64,000 bases of DNA. Origin: UBA6049 sp965662345. Lineage in GTDB: Bacteria; Bacteroidota; Bacteroidia; Flavobacteriales_G; Salibacteraceae. Shown here in pieces: positions 45,501 to 53,218 of this stretch. Below the pieces are notes generated by a model. That model was not told the origin of the DNA. It saw only the letters and a list, made by a program, of their open reading frames with translations, and did no database searches. Position 1 is the stretch's first letter, and each line of letters opens with the position of its first letter. The translations under genes and the position numbers were made by a program. The stretch spans positions 1 to 64,000 of the forward strand of contig CBFIHE010000008.1 of NCBI GenBank assembly GCA_965662345.1. The letters are read 5' to 3'.

Positions 45501-45955
45501 TGTAACTCTTTACCAACAGGGAAATCTGCTTGCTTAACAAGATCATTAATCATACCCTGTAAGCCCATTTCACGACCATCATCTGGATGATAAATTCGAG
45601 TAATGCCGTATTCATGCAATTCTGCAATCTCTTCGGGCAAGATGGTTCCACCTCCACCTCCAAAAATCTTAATATGTCCAGCACCTCTCTCTTTCAAGAG
45701 ATCGTGCATGTATTTGAAGTACTCGGTATGTCCACCTTGATAAGAAGTCATGGCAATGGCTTGTGCATCTTCTTGAATAGCTGTATTCACCACTTCATCT
45801 ACAGAACGGTCATGACCTAAGTGAATTACCTCACAACCCGTTCCCTGTATGATTCTGCGCATGATGTTGATGGCAGCATCATGACCATCAAACAGGCTAG
45901 CTGCAGTAACTACGCGGACGTTATTCTTTGGCTTGTATATCTCTATGTTTTTCAT
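42533..45955 (-). CDS. icmF: Fused isobutyryl-CoA mutase IcmF (B12-dependent)
   Basis: 1140 aa. Domain order is that of IcmF: N-terminal B12-binding domain (FDGHDAA, His25 the lower cobalt ligand; about 10-145), a MeaB-like G-protein chaperone (Walker A GTGGAGKSSL near residue 205), a linker, and the (beta/alpha)8 substrate domain. The signature YPFKRTGEDPTRMFAGEGG and APNLSFFFSNG-type sequence (FGPNLSFFFSNG) distinguish it from methylmalonyl-CoA mutase. It interconverts isobutyryl- and n-butyryl-CoA (and often isovaleryl-/pivalyl-CoA). It needs adenosylcobalamin, fitting the nearby B12 uptake operon. Monocistronic. Confidence 0.94.
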   Translation of the reverse strand: MKNIEIYKPKNNVRVVTAASLFDGHDAAINIMRRIIQGTGCEVIHLGHDRSVDEVVNTAIQEDAQAIAMTSYQGGHTEYFKYMHDLLKERGAGHIKIFGGGGGTILPEEIAELHEYGITRIYHPDDGREMGLQGMINDLVKQADFPVGKELQGDLDAIKKQDVKSISRLISASENFRDDHTVLLDEVESLAKDSKTPVLGITGTGGAGKSSLVDELVRRFLLDFDDKKIAIVSVDPSKRKTGGALLGDRIRMNAINHDRVYMRSLATRQSNLALSKYVNEAVNILKVAEYDLIILETSGIGQSDTEIMDHSDLALYVMTPEFGAATQLEKIDMLDFADIVAINKFDKRGALDAIRDVKKQYKRNHQLWDADDSTLPVHGTIASQFNDPGMNQLYRSLMESMVEKTGANLKTSFVVTKEMSEKIYIIPPARTRYLSEISENNRAFDQWAEQQKVVADKLYKLHGSLEAIVGKSLPIKSNDWENELQVDSDKQALVDLLKAEFDKERMNLDPHNWVSLTEWQDKVQRYKAPVYTFKVRDKEINIQTHTESLSHTQIPKVSLPRFSSWGDILRWTLQENVPGEFPYTAGIYPFKRTGEDPTRMFAGEGGPERTNKRFHYVSKGMPAARLSTAFDSTTLYGNDPDWRPDIYGKIGNSGVSICCLDDAKKLYSGFDLASPTTSVSMTINGPAPMLLAFFMNAAIDQQCEKYIKEQGIEAEVKQKIEAIYKGYGQPVPTYTGELPEGNDGLGLMLLGVTGDQVLPADVYAKIKADTLAVVRGTVQADILKEDQAQNTCIFSTEFALRLMGDVQSYFINEKVRNFYSVSISGYHIAEAGANPITQLAFTLANGFTYVEYYLSRDMDINAFGPNLSFFFSNGIDPEYAVIGRVARRIWAKALAKKYGANPRAQMLKYHIQTSGRSLHAQEIDFNDIRTTLQALYAIYDNCNSLHTNAYDEAITTPTEESVRRAMAIQLIINKELGLAKNENPLQGSFIIEELTDLVEEAVLTEFDRITERGGVLGAMETMYQRTQIQEESLYYETLKHNGEFPIIGVNTFLNSKGSPTIVPAEVIRATKEEKEYQINMVKNLQGRFEYKAVDLLKSLQNKAVNNENIFEELMEAAKYCSLGQITEALFQVGGQYRRNM

Positions 45956-46084
45956 GCATTGATTGATTAAAGCGCTGTTCGGACGCTAAAGGAACGCGAA
46001 TTTAAGTAATCCTGTTCATCATACTTGCTTCAAAAGACGCAATCCACAGACAACACTTAGGTTTGCAGTAGTTTAAATACAATT

Positions 46085-46813
46085 ATGAATAAGTTTTTAC
46101 TCTTTACACTGGCCCTTAGCCTTTTCACTGTTTTTTACACCCTCAATAATAAGAGTAAAGCCAATGAAGGCGACCTCCCAGAAGTGCATACGGTATCCGC
46201 TATGCGAGAGGTAATGCATAAGGGCGAACTCCAAGGCAAGTTTAGGTTTGATACACTTTCTAGCACTGAACACCTTTATGGTATTGGGCCTCTGGAAGGG
46301 TTGCGCGGAGAAATTCTTATTCTAGATGGTGTTCCCCTTGTGAGCACCTACGCCTCAGGTTCCACCATGCATGTTGCGGAAAACACAGAACTCTCTGCCC
46401 CATTCTTTGTGTATTCCAAAGTTTCTGATTGGGAAGAAACCCCACTGTCTGCTGATATAGTTGACCTATCAAGTTTGGAGAACTACCTTATTGAACGCAT
46501 CGATACGTTAGACGAACCCTTTTGTTTCAAACTTACTGGCAAAGCCGATGTTGCAGAGATTCATGTGCAGAATTTGCCTATCGGAAAAAAAGTCTCTTCA
46601 CCCAAAGAGGCGCATCAAGGTCAAGTAAACTACACTTTAATGAATAGGGATGTAACGTTAGTGGGTTTCTTCTCTAAAAACCATCAAGGTATATTCACGC
46701 ATCACGATACGTTCATGCATTTACATTTGGTAACCGATGCGCAAGATTTTATGGGGCATTTGGATCACATCGCTATGCGAGACATGACCCTTTATCTTCC
46801 TAACGGACTTTAA
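46085..46813 (+). CDS. Acetolactate decarboxylase-like protein with N-terminal export/anchor signal
   Basis: 242 aa. Alpha-acetolactate decarboxylase fold: LYGIGPLEGLRGEILILDG, the KVSDW segment and the zinc-site region FMHLHLVTDAQDFMGHLDH (two His of HLH, third His downstream). These enzymes convert 2-acetolactate to acetoin. Unlike the usual cytosolic BudA it has a hydrophobic leader (residues 4-20), so it appears exported or membrane-anchored; exported forms are known in some bacteria. No acetolactate synthase gene is nearby. A perfect -7 box TAGGTTTG (46058-46065) precedes it; the MFS gene follows after 4 bp. Confidence 0.82.
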   Translation: MNKFLLFTLALSLFTVFYTLNNKSKANEGDLPEVHTVSAMREVMHKGELQGKFRFDTLSSTEHLYGIGPLEGLRGEILILDGVPLVSTYASGSTMHVAENTELSAPFFVYSKVSDWEETPLSADIVDLSSLENYLIERIDTLDEPFCFKLTGKADVAEIHVQNLPIGKKVSSPKEAHQGQVNYTLMNRDVTLVGFFSKNHQGIFTHHDTFMHLHLVTDAQDFMGHLDHIAMRDMTLYLPNGL

Positions 46814-46817
46814 AACA

Positions 46818-48029
46818 GTGAGAACAAAAAGGCAAACCTTGAAAACAGGACTCAAAGAAAATCTCAATCAGTTTCTACTGCTGGTGTTGGTGAATGCCTT
46901 TGTTGGTGGTATGGTAGGCTTGGAGCGTAGCATTTTCCCACGCTTTGCAGAAGAGGAATTTGGTGTAGACTCCCATTCGGCTATACTATCGTTCATCGTA
47001 GCCTTTGGTATCTCTAAAGCCGCTGCCAATTATTTTACAGGAAAGCTCGCAAACCGTTTTGGTAGAAAGAACATGTTAACCTATGGGTGGGTGGTTGCCC
47101 TCCCTGTTCCCCTGCTCTTACTTTGGGCTCAGAGCTGGAATACCGTAGTTCTCGCCAACGTACTCTTAGGAATAAGTCAGGGTTTTACCTGGAGCAGTAC
47201 AGTAGTAATGAAAATAGACTTAGTTGGTGAAAAGCAACGGGGATTAGCGATGGGGATTAACGAATTCGCTGGTTATTTGGCAGTAGGACTCGTTGCCTTT
47301 CTCACTGGAACAATTGCGCATAAGTATGGCGTTACCCCTTACCCCTTTTACTTGGGGTTGGGAATTGCCATAGTCGGCCTCCTACTCTCTTGGTTTTTTG
47401 TAAAAGACACGGTGCATCACGTGCGGGCTGAGCAAAGCACTCAAAACAAGCCAGAAATGAATAAGGTATTCGTAGAAACATCATTCAAAAACCCCACGCT
47501 GAGCGCCATTACCCAAGCTGGTTTAGTAAACAACTTGAATGACGGTATGATTTGGGGACTCCTTCCCGTTCTTCTAGCAAACCTCTTCATGGATGATGCA
47601 GAAATTGGACTCATAGCCGCCATTTACCCAACCGTTTGGGGATTGGGTCAGCTCGTTACAGGCAGAATGGGCGACCTCTATTCCAAAAAGCGTTTGTTAG
47701 TAGTAGGAATGGCCATGCAAGCCCCTGCGATTTTATTGCTTCCATTTGCAGACTCATTCTCGCTTCTTATAATGATCTCCATTGTGCTTGGGCTAGGAAC
47801 AGCCTTGGTTTACCCCAACTTTTTATCTGCCATTGCAGATGCCACTTCTCCAATACAAAGAGCAGAAAGCATAGGTTCATTTCGTCTGTGGCGAGATTTA
47901 GGCTATGCCATAGGTGCCATACTTTCAGGCGTGTTGGCAGACCTTTTTGGGTTAGATGTTGCGATTATTAGCATTGGAGTGTTAACAGCAGTTTCAGCAT
48001 GTATACTACAGGTTAGAATACCAAGGTAG
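46818..48029 (+). CDS. MFS transporter
   Basis: 403 aa, GTG start, 12 transmembrane helices. MFS loop 2-3 motif is GKLANRFGRKN and the equivalent in the second half is GRMGDLYSKKR. Resembles drug/metabolite exporters of the sugar-phosphate/DHA type; substrate unknown. Four bp after the acetolactate decarboxylase gene, so co-transcribed, which suggests a substrate in the acetoin/branched-chain area (inference only). Confidence 0.87.
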   Translation: MRTKRQTLKTGLKENLNQFLLLVLVNAFVGGMVGLERSIFPRFAEEEFGVDSHSAILSFIVAFGISKAAANYFTGKLANRFGRKNMLTYGWVVALPVPLLLLWAQSWNTVVLANVLLGISQGFTWSSTVVMKIDLVGEKQRGLAMGINEFAGYLAVGLVAFLTGTIAHKYGVTPYPFYLGLGIAIVGLLLSWFFVKDTVHHVRAEQSTQNKPEMNKVFVETSFKNPTLSAITQAGLVNNLNDGMIWGLLPVLLANLFMDDAEIGLIAAIYPTVWGLGQLVTGRMGDLYSKKRLLVVGMAMQAPAILLLPFADSFSLLIMISIVLGLGTALVYPNFLSAIADATSPIQRAESIGSFRLWRDLGYAIGAILSGVLADLFGLDVAIISIGVLTAVSACILQVRIPR

Positions 48030-48815
48030 TTAAGGAATTAGAGTTTGGAGCCGTAAGAACATCAGGTGCCACTCAACTACTAAACCACTCAACATCTCAA
48101 CCACTAAACTACATCCCCTCTTGCTCCCAACTCTTACTCTAACCCGAATTTCAGACCCTGAAACAAGTTCAGGGTGACGGTTTACTTTAAACCCGCCTTA
48201 TTCTCGATACAATCCGCCTGAGGCTGATACTCGAATTGGCGGCTACATTGGTCTAATAAAGGGAGTCTTAGTCTGAATGTTAAGAATAAATATCTAGCCG
48301 TCAAATCGAGTGAACTTCTTGGAGTAAAGCGGAAAGAAATTTGTATCGAGATTGAGGTCCAAAATAGGATTAGAGTATTCTTTACTCTTGCTCCAAACTG
48401 TTTTTTCGTCATGCTGAACTTGTTTCAGCATCTCAATCTAGTAAGTACAAAGACTCAAGTACCAAGTACAAAGAGAAATCACAGCCGTCATGTCGAGTGG
48501 GCTTTTTGGAGTGGAACGGAGAAAAGGTTGTATCAAGACATAGGAGGGTTTACAATAAAATTTAGCAGTTAGCTCTTAGCAATTAGAACGTTCCTATTGC
48601 TCAGTACTTCAAACTCTTGCTGTTTTTCCCGCCTTATTCTCGATACAATCCGCCTGAGGCGAATTACTCGAATTGACAGCTGCTTCCTGCTTATCTTGCT
48701 CAATACTCTTGCTCCAAACTGTTTTTTCGTCATGCTGAACTTGTTTCGGAAGCTAATAGACGTATTCAAAATCCACACAAATCATGTAATTTAGTCCTTA
48801 AGAAAACAATAGAAT
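48030..48815. repeat. Gene-free block of dispersed and duplicated intergenic repeats
   Basis: 786 bp without a real gene. Three repeat families, each in two direct copies: a 44-bp identical unit at 48383-48426 and 48704-48747 (ending CATGCTGAACTTGTTTC), a 33-bp identical unit at 48192-48224 and 48628-48660 (ending CCGCCTGAGGC), and a diverged ~60-bp unit at 48298-48358 and 48484-48546 (CCGTCA..TCGAGTG). An inverted relative of the first lies at 48156-48174 (CCCTGAAACAAGTTCAGGG). Short frames inside (48182-48412 and 48569-48778, minus) share MTKKQFGARV because of the repeat, not because they are genes. Confidence 0.85.
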
Positions 48816-49034
48816 ATGATCAAGAATATTGGAAGCGCAGACAAAATCTTACGAGTAATAATTGCATTGGCCCTCTCTGCGCTGTACATTACAGGAGTAG
48901 TAGAAGGTGCATTTGGTATAGGCCTACTTGTATTTGGCGGTATTTTGATACTTACCAGCGTGGTGGGTACTTGCGGTTTGTACATCCCCTTTGGGATAAA
49001 TACGTGTAAATTAAAAGACACAGAGTCTAAGTAA
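48816..49034 (+). CDS. DUF2892 (YgaP-type) small membrane protein
   Basis: 72 aa with two transmembrane helices. N-terminal NIGSADKILRVIIA and the C-terminal VVGTCGLYIPFGINTC are the family's conserved ends; the two Cys residues may be redox or metal linked. In E. coli the same domain anchors the rhodanese YgaP, but here it stands alone. Confidence 0.87.
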   Translation: MIKNIGSADKILRVIIALALSALYITGVVEGAFGIGLLVFGGILILTSVVGTCGLYIPFGINTCKLKDTESK

Positions 49035-49106
49035 AAGACCAAAAAGCACCAATTGTGCTATACTTGCTTTGCCAATCTAATGAGATGGCTGCGGGAAAAA
49101 AACACT

Positions 49107-50189
49107 ATGGAAAAAACCAAGGTATTACTAGTAGAATACGGGAGTTCACACGATGAGTGTTTATACTCTCAAATTAAAATTCTGCGTTCAATACCTGGTG
49201 TTCACCTTACTCTGCTATGTAATGAAAAGTTAAAAGGCAATGTGTCTTACTTTGGAGACATAGATTACATAAAGTATATAACCGTTGAAGAAGGCAAAAG
49301 CGCTATGCCACTGATGCTTCACATGTGGAACTACATCAGAAAGCATCGTTTTGAGAAAGTGATTTACAATACGGCTCATGGCGATATGGTTGGCAAGCTA
49401 TTCTTCTTTTTTCCAAAGATTACTGGCGTTGACTACTATGGTATAGCCCACAACACAGGTAAGTTACTTTCTAGTTTTACTCAGGGGGTAATCACAAAAC
49501 ATTTCAAGAGTTATTTTATCCTAAATGAATATTTAATTCACAGGCTGTATACCCTTGGTTTTCAAGAGAAAAAACTAGTTGAGTTTCATCCTGTTTTTTA
49601 TCCAGATTATCCAGAAAAACCAATAGAAAAACCAGCAAATGAGATTTGGGTCACCATTCCAGGCCAGGTTGAGCTCAAGCGAAGAGATTATGCCTCTTTG
49701 TTCAACAGCATTAGAAAGCATGGTCTAAATAGCAACATTAAATTGCTTTTATTGGGCAAATCTGCGCATGCGCATGGCGATGGTGACTATATCCAAGAGC
49801 GCATAACAGAGTTGGGTATTGAAGGTCAGGTTCAATTGTGGAACGATTATATAGATGTAGAAACCTTCTACTCTATCATAAAGCATAGCGACTACCTTTT
49901 ACCGCTTATTCACAGCAATCACCAATCCGGTGAGCTGTATGAAGACCAAATCACGGGTACGTTCAACATTGCTGCAGGATACGGTAAAACGCTGTTAATG
50001 GAAGAAGAATATTCCGAAGAGCGATTTAAGAAATACAGCACACTGTTCTACAACAAAGAAAATCTCGCCTTGAAACTCAATGCGCTTATACCGCCTCAAA
50101 ATACTGATAATCTTTATAGTACTGAGGTTTGGCAATTTGAAACCCAGAAGAATGTATATGCTAAAGCAATTGGCATACCTGTAGAATAA
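49107..50189 (+). CDS. Putative GT-B glycosyltransferase
   Basis: 360 aa from the ATG at 49107. The N-terminal half has a Rossmann-like KTKVLLVEYGSSHDEC and the C-terminal half another (IKLLLLGKSAHAHG ... GIEGQVQLWNDYIDVETFYSIIKHSDYLLPLI), the pattern of GT-B fold transferases, but no family signature (such as the GT4 EX7E) is clear. Likely transfers a sugar in surface polysaccharide or glycan assembly. Followed after 5 bp by an esterase gene. Confidence 0.65.
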   Translation: MEKTKVLLVEYGSSHDECLYSQIKILRSIPGVHLTLLCNEKLKGNVSYFGDIDYIKYITVEEGKSAMPLMLHMWNYIRKHRFEKVIYNTAHGDMVGKLFFFFPKITGVDYYGIAHNTGKLLSSFTQGVITKHFKSYFILNEYLIHRLYTLGFQEKKLVEFHPVFYPDYPEKPIEKPANEIWVTIPGQVELKRRDYASLFNSIRKHGLNSNIKLLLLGKSAHAHGDGDYIQERITELGIEGQVQLWNDYIDVETFYSIIKHSDYLLPLIHSNHQSGELYEDQITGTFNIAAGYGKTLLMEEEYSEERFKKYSTLFYNKENLALKLNALIPPQNTDNLYSTEVWQFETQKNVYAKAIGIPVE

Positions 50190-50194
50190 ATTCC

Positions 50195-51142
50195 ATGATT
50201 CCACTTAGTAAAAAGTTGATTTACAGCCTTCTTTTCTATATGCTTCTTAGTACGAGTACAAAAGCCCAAGAAAGCATACCGAAGACTGAATTTGGAAGTA
50301 TACAAAGGCTTGAAAACTTATCGTCTACTTTCATTACATCTAGACATGTAGATGTTTGGCTTCCAGAAAACTACTCAGACACCATAGAGCACAATGTGAT
50401 TTATATGCATGATGGTCAGCTGCTTTACGACACCTCTATCACTTGGAATCACAAAGCTTGGGAAGTAGATAGCATAGCACAATCCTTGCTTTCACAAGGT
50501 AAAGTTCAGCCATTTATTGTAGTTGGTATTCACAACGGTGTCAAAACCAGATATACAGATTACTTCCCTCAAAAGCCTTATGAAGCCATGTGCCGTAGAA
50601 AGCAGAAACGCGTGTTGCGAGAATTGCAATTCTACAGCAAAGTAGATTCTTCATTTTCTCCAAGATCTGATGCATATCTAAAGTTCATTGTTCAAGAGTT
50701 AAAACCAATGATAGACAGTCTGTATGCAACAAAACCAGAAAGAGATTACACCTACCTAGCAGGCAGCAGTATGGGTGGGTTAGTTTCATGGTACGGATTA
50801 TGCGAATACTCAGACATCTTCAAAGGTGCCGCCTGTTTATCTCCTCATTGGCCAGGAACTATGACTTTAAAGCGAAATCCAGTTCCAGGTGCTTTTTTGA
50901 AATACCTAAAGGCCAATTTGCCCGATACTGCCATTGAAGCAAAGATTTACTTTGATTGTGGTGACCAAACCCTTGATGCACTTTACCCAGGTATTCAAAA
51001 ACGTGTAGACAGGTTGATGCTCAATAAAGGATATACTCAAGAGCATTGGGTAACGCGTTACTTTCCAGGAGAAGCTCATGATGAGAATGCTTGGAAAAAG
51101 CGATTTGGAGCTGCATTGCTATTTTTAATGAATCCTAATTAG
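50195..51142 (+). CDS. Secreted esterase, alpha/beta hydrolase (EsteraseD/Fes type)
   Basis: 315 aa. Signal peptide (to about residue 24, STKAQ). Alpha/beta hydrolase with VWLPENY, YMHDGQ (oxyanion region), nucleophile Ser in GSSMGG, a likely acid in YFDCGDQTLD and the catalytic His in FPGEAHDENAW. The layout matches the putative-esterase/IroE family that cleaves acyl esters of sugars or siderophores. Substrate unknown; periplasmic or secreted. Confidence 0.85.
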   Translation: MIPLSKKLIYSLLFYMLLSTSTKAQESIPKTEFGSIQRLENLSSTFITSRHVDVWLPENYSDTIEHNVIYMHDGQLLYDTSITWNHKAWEVDSIAQSLLSQGKVQPFIVVGIHNGVKTRYTDYFPQKPYEAMCRRKQKRVLRELQFYSKVDSSFSPRSDAYLKFIVQELKPMIDSLYATKPERDYTYLAGSSMGGLVSWYGLCEYSDIFKGAACLSPHWPGTMTLKRNPVPGAFLKYLKANLPDTAIEAKIYFDCGDQTLDALYPGIQKRVDRLMLNKGYTQEHWVTRYFPGEAHDENAWKKRFGAALLFLMNPN

Positions 51143-51178
51143 AATTTCAATAACACTTCACCCTAAGGAGCAAATGAG

Positions 51179-52870
51179 ATGCTTGTAACACTAGTCACTT
51201 GGTTCTATATCGGTTTTGTTCTCATTGCATTGGGCATTGGCTTCACTGAAATAAGTAGAAAGTGGTTACGTCTAGAACCTTTTTCTAATGACGTATCAGG
51301 GTTATTGTTGGTTTTCTCTGGCTACTCCCTGTGTTTACTCCTTTGTTCTGTAGTCTACCTGTTTGTTCAAATTGGTTTTGCTGTTCACGTGAGTGTGCTG
51401 GCATTAAGCCTATTCCTTATTTACTTTTTTAGAACCACTACCCTGCGCTTACTTCGCTCCTTTGTTTCAACCATACGAACTATGGGAGTCTTTAAGCTTA
51501 TATTGGTTGCTGTTAGCGTGCTCAGCATACTTACAGGAGTTGTCTCTCACCCAACAAATATTGACTCTGGAAACTACCACATTCAAGCCATTGCCTGGAT
51601 GACCAAATACCCCGTTATTCCTGGGTTAGGCAATTTATTGGTGAATTTGGCCTACAACCAGTCTAGCTTTTTAGCAGAAGCATTTTTTAGCTTCTCTTTT
51701 CTCACCACTGAACCATTACGCGTAGTAAATGGATTTCTTGTGCTAACCGTACTTATTCATGCAATTTCAAATCTTGATTTAAAAGGCGAGCAACAGATTT
51801 CAGACAACCTACTTTACACGGTTGTTGTTTTCTTTATTCTTCTACACTTTAGGAATTGGCTCTCATCCCCCGTACCCGATTTAGTAATTGCCCTTTTTTC
51901 TTATATCATTCTACAAGAAGCAATCTTACGTATCAGACATCAACAATACCAATTGTTCAACCTCCCCGTAGTGCTCCTAGTATTCATGGCATTTACGGCA
52001 ATTTCCATAAAGATTTCAGCAGCTATACTTCCTGTAATCGTCCTGTTTTTAGCGATTTTCACCCCAGGCTTTTTCACGTTAAGACGAACACTCTTTTTTA
52101 CTGTTTTAGGAGCTGCCATACTCTTACCTTGGTTTGCCAGGAGTGTTATACAGTCTGGTTATTTGGTTTTCCCATTGGCAGAGTTAGATCTTTTTGAGGT
52201 AGATTGGAAAGTGCCAAAAGCCATGGTGAAGGCTACTGCGCTACAGATTAAAGCCTTTTCCATTATGCCCTTTATGCCGTTAGAAGAAGTGAAGGCACTC
52301 ACTATGCTAGATCGTGTGGCTATTTGGACCCAACGAAGTTCAGTAGATCGTATTCTAATCTTTCTCTTGGTCATTTGTATGCAGTTAGTATACCTGTTCT
52401 CTTTGTATCGCAAAGCAAAGCCGAATACAGAAAAAAAGCAGCTGCAACTCCTTAGCCTTACAATCTTTGCTGGAATCATTTTTTGGTTTATTACCGCTCC
52501 AGATTTCCGCTTTGTGAGTCCGCTGTTGTATATCTCGGTGGTTATCATTCTTTATGTTTATGTGCCTAAATCTCTTTTACAACATAAATACACCACACTT
52601 GTATTGGCTATCTTCTTAAGCTTAGGGTTGTTGCGAAAAATGGACCTTAACACCTTCACTACGAATACGGTATACCCTATACCTTATATAGCTTCACCCG
52701 TAACGCTTGTGCAAGGCGATGGATTTACAGTTGCTGTACCCGACTCAGGCACCTATTGCTGGAATCATCCGGTTCCTTGTATTCCGTTCGGAAATATCAA
52801 GCATTTGGAATTTAGAGGGGAAAACTTGAGTGAAGGTTTTAGATTTAAACGGAATCCCTTGAAGCGGTGA
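51179..52870 (+). CDS. Polytopic membrane protein, LIC_10190-like
   Basis: 563 aa with about twelve hydrophobic helices. The NIDSGNYHIQAIAWMTKYPVIPGLGNLLVNLAYNQS loop after the third or fourth helix (here spanning roughly residues 124-160) is the hallmark of the LIC_10190 group, distantly like GT39/GT-C glycosyltransferases, with an Asp in the first periplasmic loop. Likely acts on a lipid-linked sugar. Has an unusually good Shine-Dalgarno (AAGGAG, 51165-51170), rare in Bacteroidota. Confidence 0.72.
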   Translation: MLVTLVTWFYIGFVLIALGIGFTEISRKWLRLEPFSNDVSGLLLVFSGYSLCLLLCSVVYLFVQIGFAVHVSVLALSLFLIYFFRTTTLRLLRSFVSTIRTMGVFKLILVAVSVLSILTGVVSHPTNIDSGNYHIQAIAWMTKYPVIPGLGNLLVNLAYNQSSFLAEAFFSFSFLTTEPLRVVNGFLVLTVLIHAISNLDLKGEQQISDNLLYTVVVFFILLHFRNWLSSPVPDLVIALFSYIILQEAILRIRHQQYQLFNLPVVLLVFMAFTAISIKISAAILPVIVLFLAIFTPGFFTLRRTLFFTVLGAAILLPWFARSVIQSGYLVFPLAELDLFEVDWKVPKAMVKATALQIKAFSIMPFMPLEEVKALTMLDRVAIWTQRSSVDRILIFLLVICMQLVYLFSLYRKAKPNTEKKQLQLLSLTIFAGIIFWFITAPDFRFVSPLLYISVVIILYVYVPKSLLQHKYTTLVLAIFLSLGLLRKMDLNTFTTNTVYPIPYIASPVTLVQGDGFTVAVPDSGTYCWNHPVPCIPFGNIKHLEFRGENLSEGFRFKRNPLKR

Positions 52871-52894
52871 GTCGTTTTTACAGTCGATACAAAA

Positions 52895-52925
52895 CCAGTC
52901 TCATATGAGTCTGGCTTCATCTTTT
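52895..52925. terminator. Palindromic terminator
   Basis: CCAG-T-CTCATATGAG-T-CTGG, flanked by CTTCATCTTTT on plus and TTTT on minus; ends the 51179-52870 gene and lies just past the decayed tRNA on the other strand. Confidence 0.55.
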
Positions 52926-52987
52926 AACCAAGAAGGGATTTGAACCCGTGTCCGCCTCAGGCGGATATGAAACCTACTAAGCTCTGT
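52926..52987 (-). pseudogene. Decayed tRNA-Met copy with inserted palindrome
   Basis: Minus strand reads AGAGC, then TAGGTTTCATATCC, then CCGCCTGAGGCGG, then CACGGGTTCAAATCCC and TTCTTGGTTA. It matches the intact tRNA-Met at 53043-53116 from the end of the D arm through the T arm (16 identical bases in the T arm), but the 5' half is missing, acceptor and T stems are mispaired, and a GC palindrome sits in the variable region. Not a functional tRNA. Confidence 0.72.
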
Positions 52988-53002
52988 TCATTATCGTTGT
53001 GA

Positions 53003-53036
53003 AAACAAAAAGCTCCAACATTTCTGCTGGAGCTTT
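53003..53036 (-). terminator. tRNA-Met terminator
   Basis: Minus strand AAAGCTCCA-N10-TGGAGCTTTTTG, 7 bp after the tRNA 3' end. Confidence 0.82.
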
Positions 53037-53042
53037 ATCTTG

Positions 53043-53116
53043 TAGCGAAGACGGGATTTGAACCCGTGACCTCAGGGTTATGAATCCTGCGCTCTAACCA
53101 ACTGAGCTACCTCGCC
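53043..53116 (-). tRNA. tRNA-Met (CAT), elongator type
   Basis: Cloverleaf: acceptor GGCGAGG/CTTCGCT (G1-U72 and G6-U67 wobbles), D arm GCTCAGTTGGTTAGAGC, anticodon loop TTCATAA, T arm ACGGG-TTCAAAT-CCCGT, discriminator A. No C1-A72 mismatch, so elongator rather than initiator. The last anticodon-stem pair is A31-C39, a mismatch. CCA is not encoded. Confidence 0.93.
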
Positions 53117-53218
53117 ATGTCCGTTTTAAACGGGGCGCAAATGTAAGTGCATTCCATTGAATTTTCAAAGCGAATTTTCATACTTCTTTTAAGCCACCTG
53201 TCGTATTACCTTAGCTGC

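Noticed and set aside
44871..45590. 239-aa open frame antisense to icmF
   Set aside because: It mirrors the G-domain codon pattern of icmF; no start context, no recognisable domain, and icmF is clearly the real gene.
48182..48778. Two short minus-strand ORFs sharing an N-terminal MTKKQFGARV
   Set aside because: Both lie in duplicated non-coding repeats; the shared start is the 44-bp repeat translated, and the rest differs and is low complexity.
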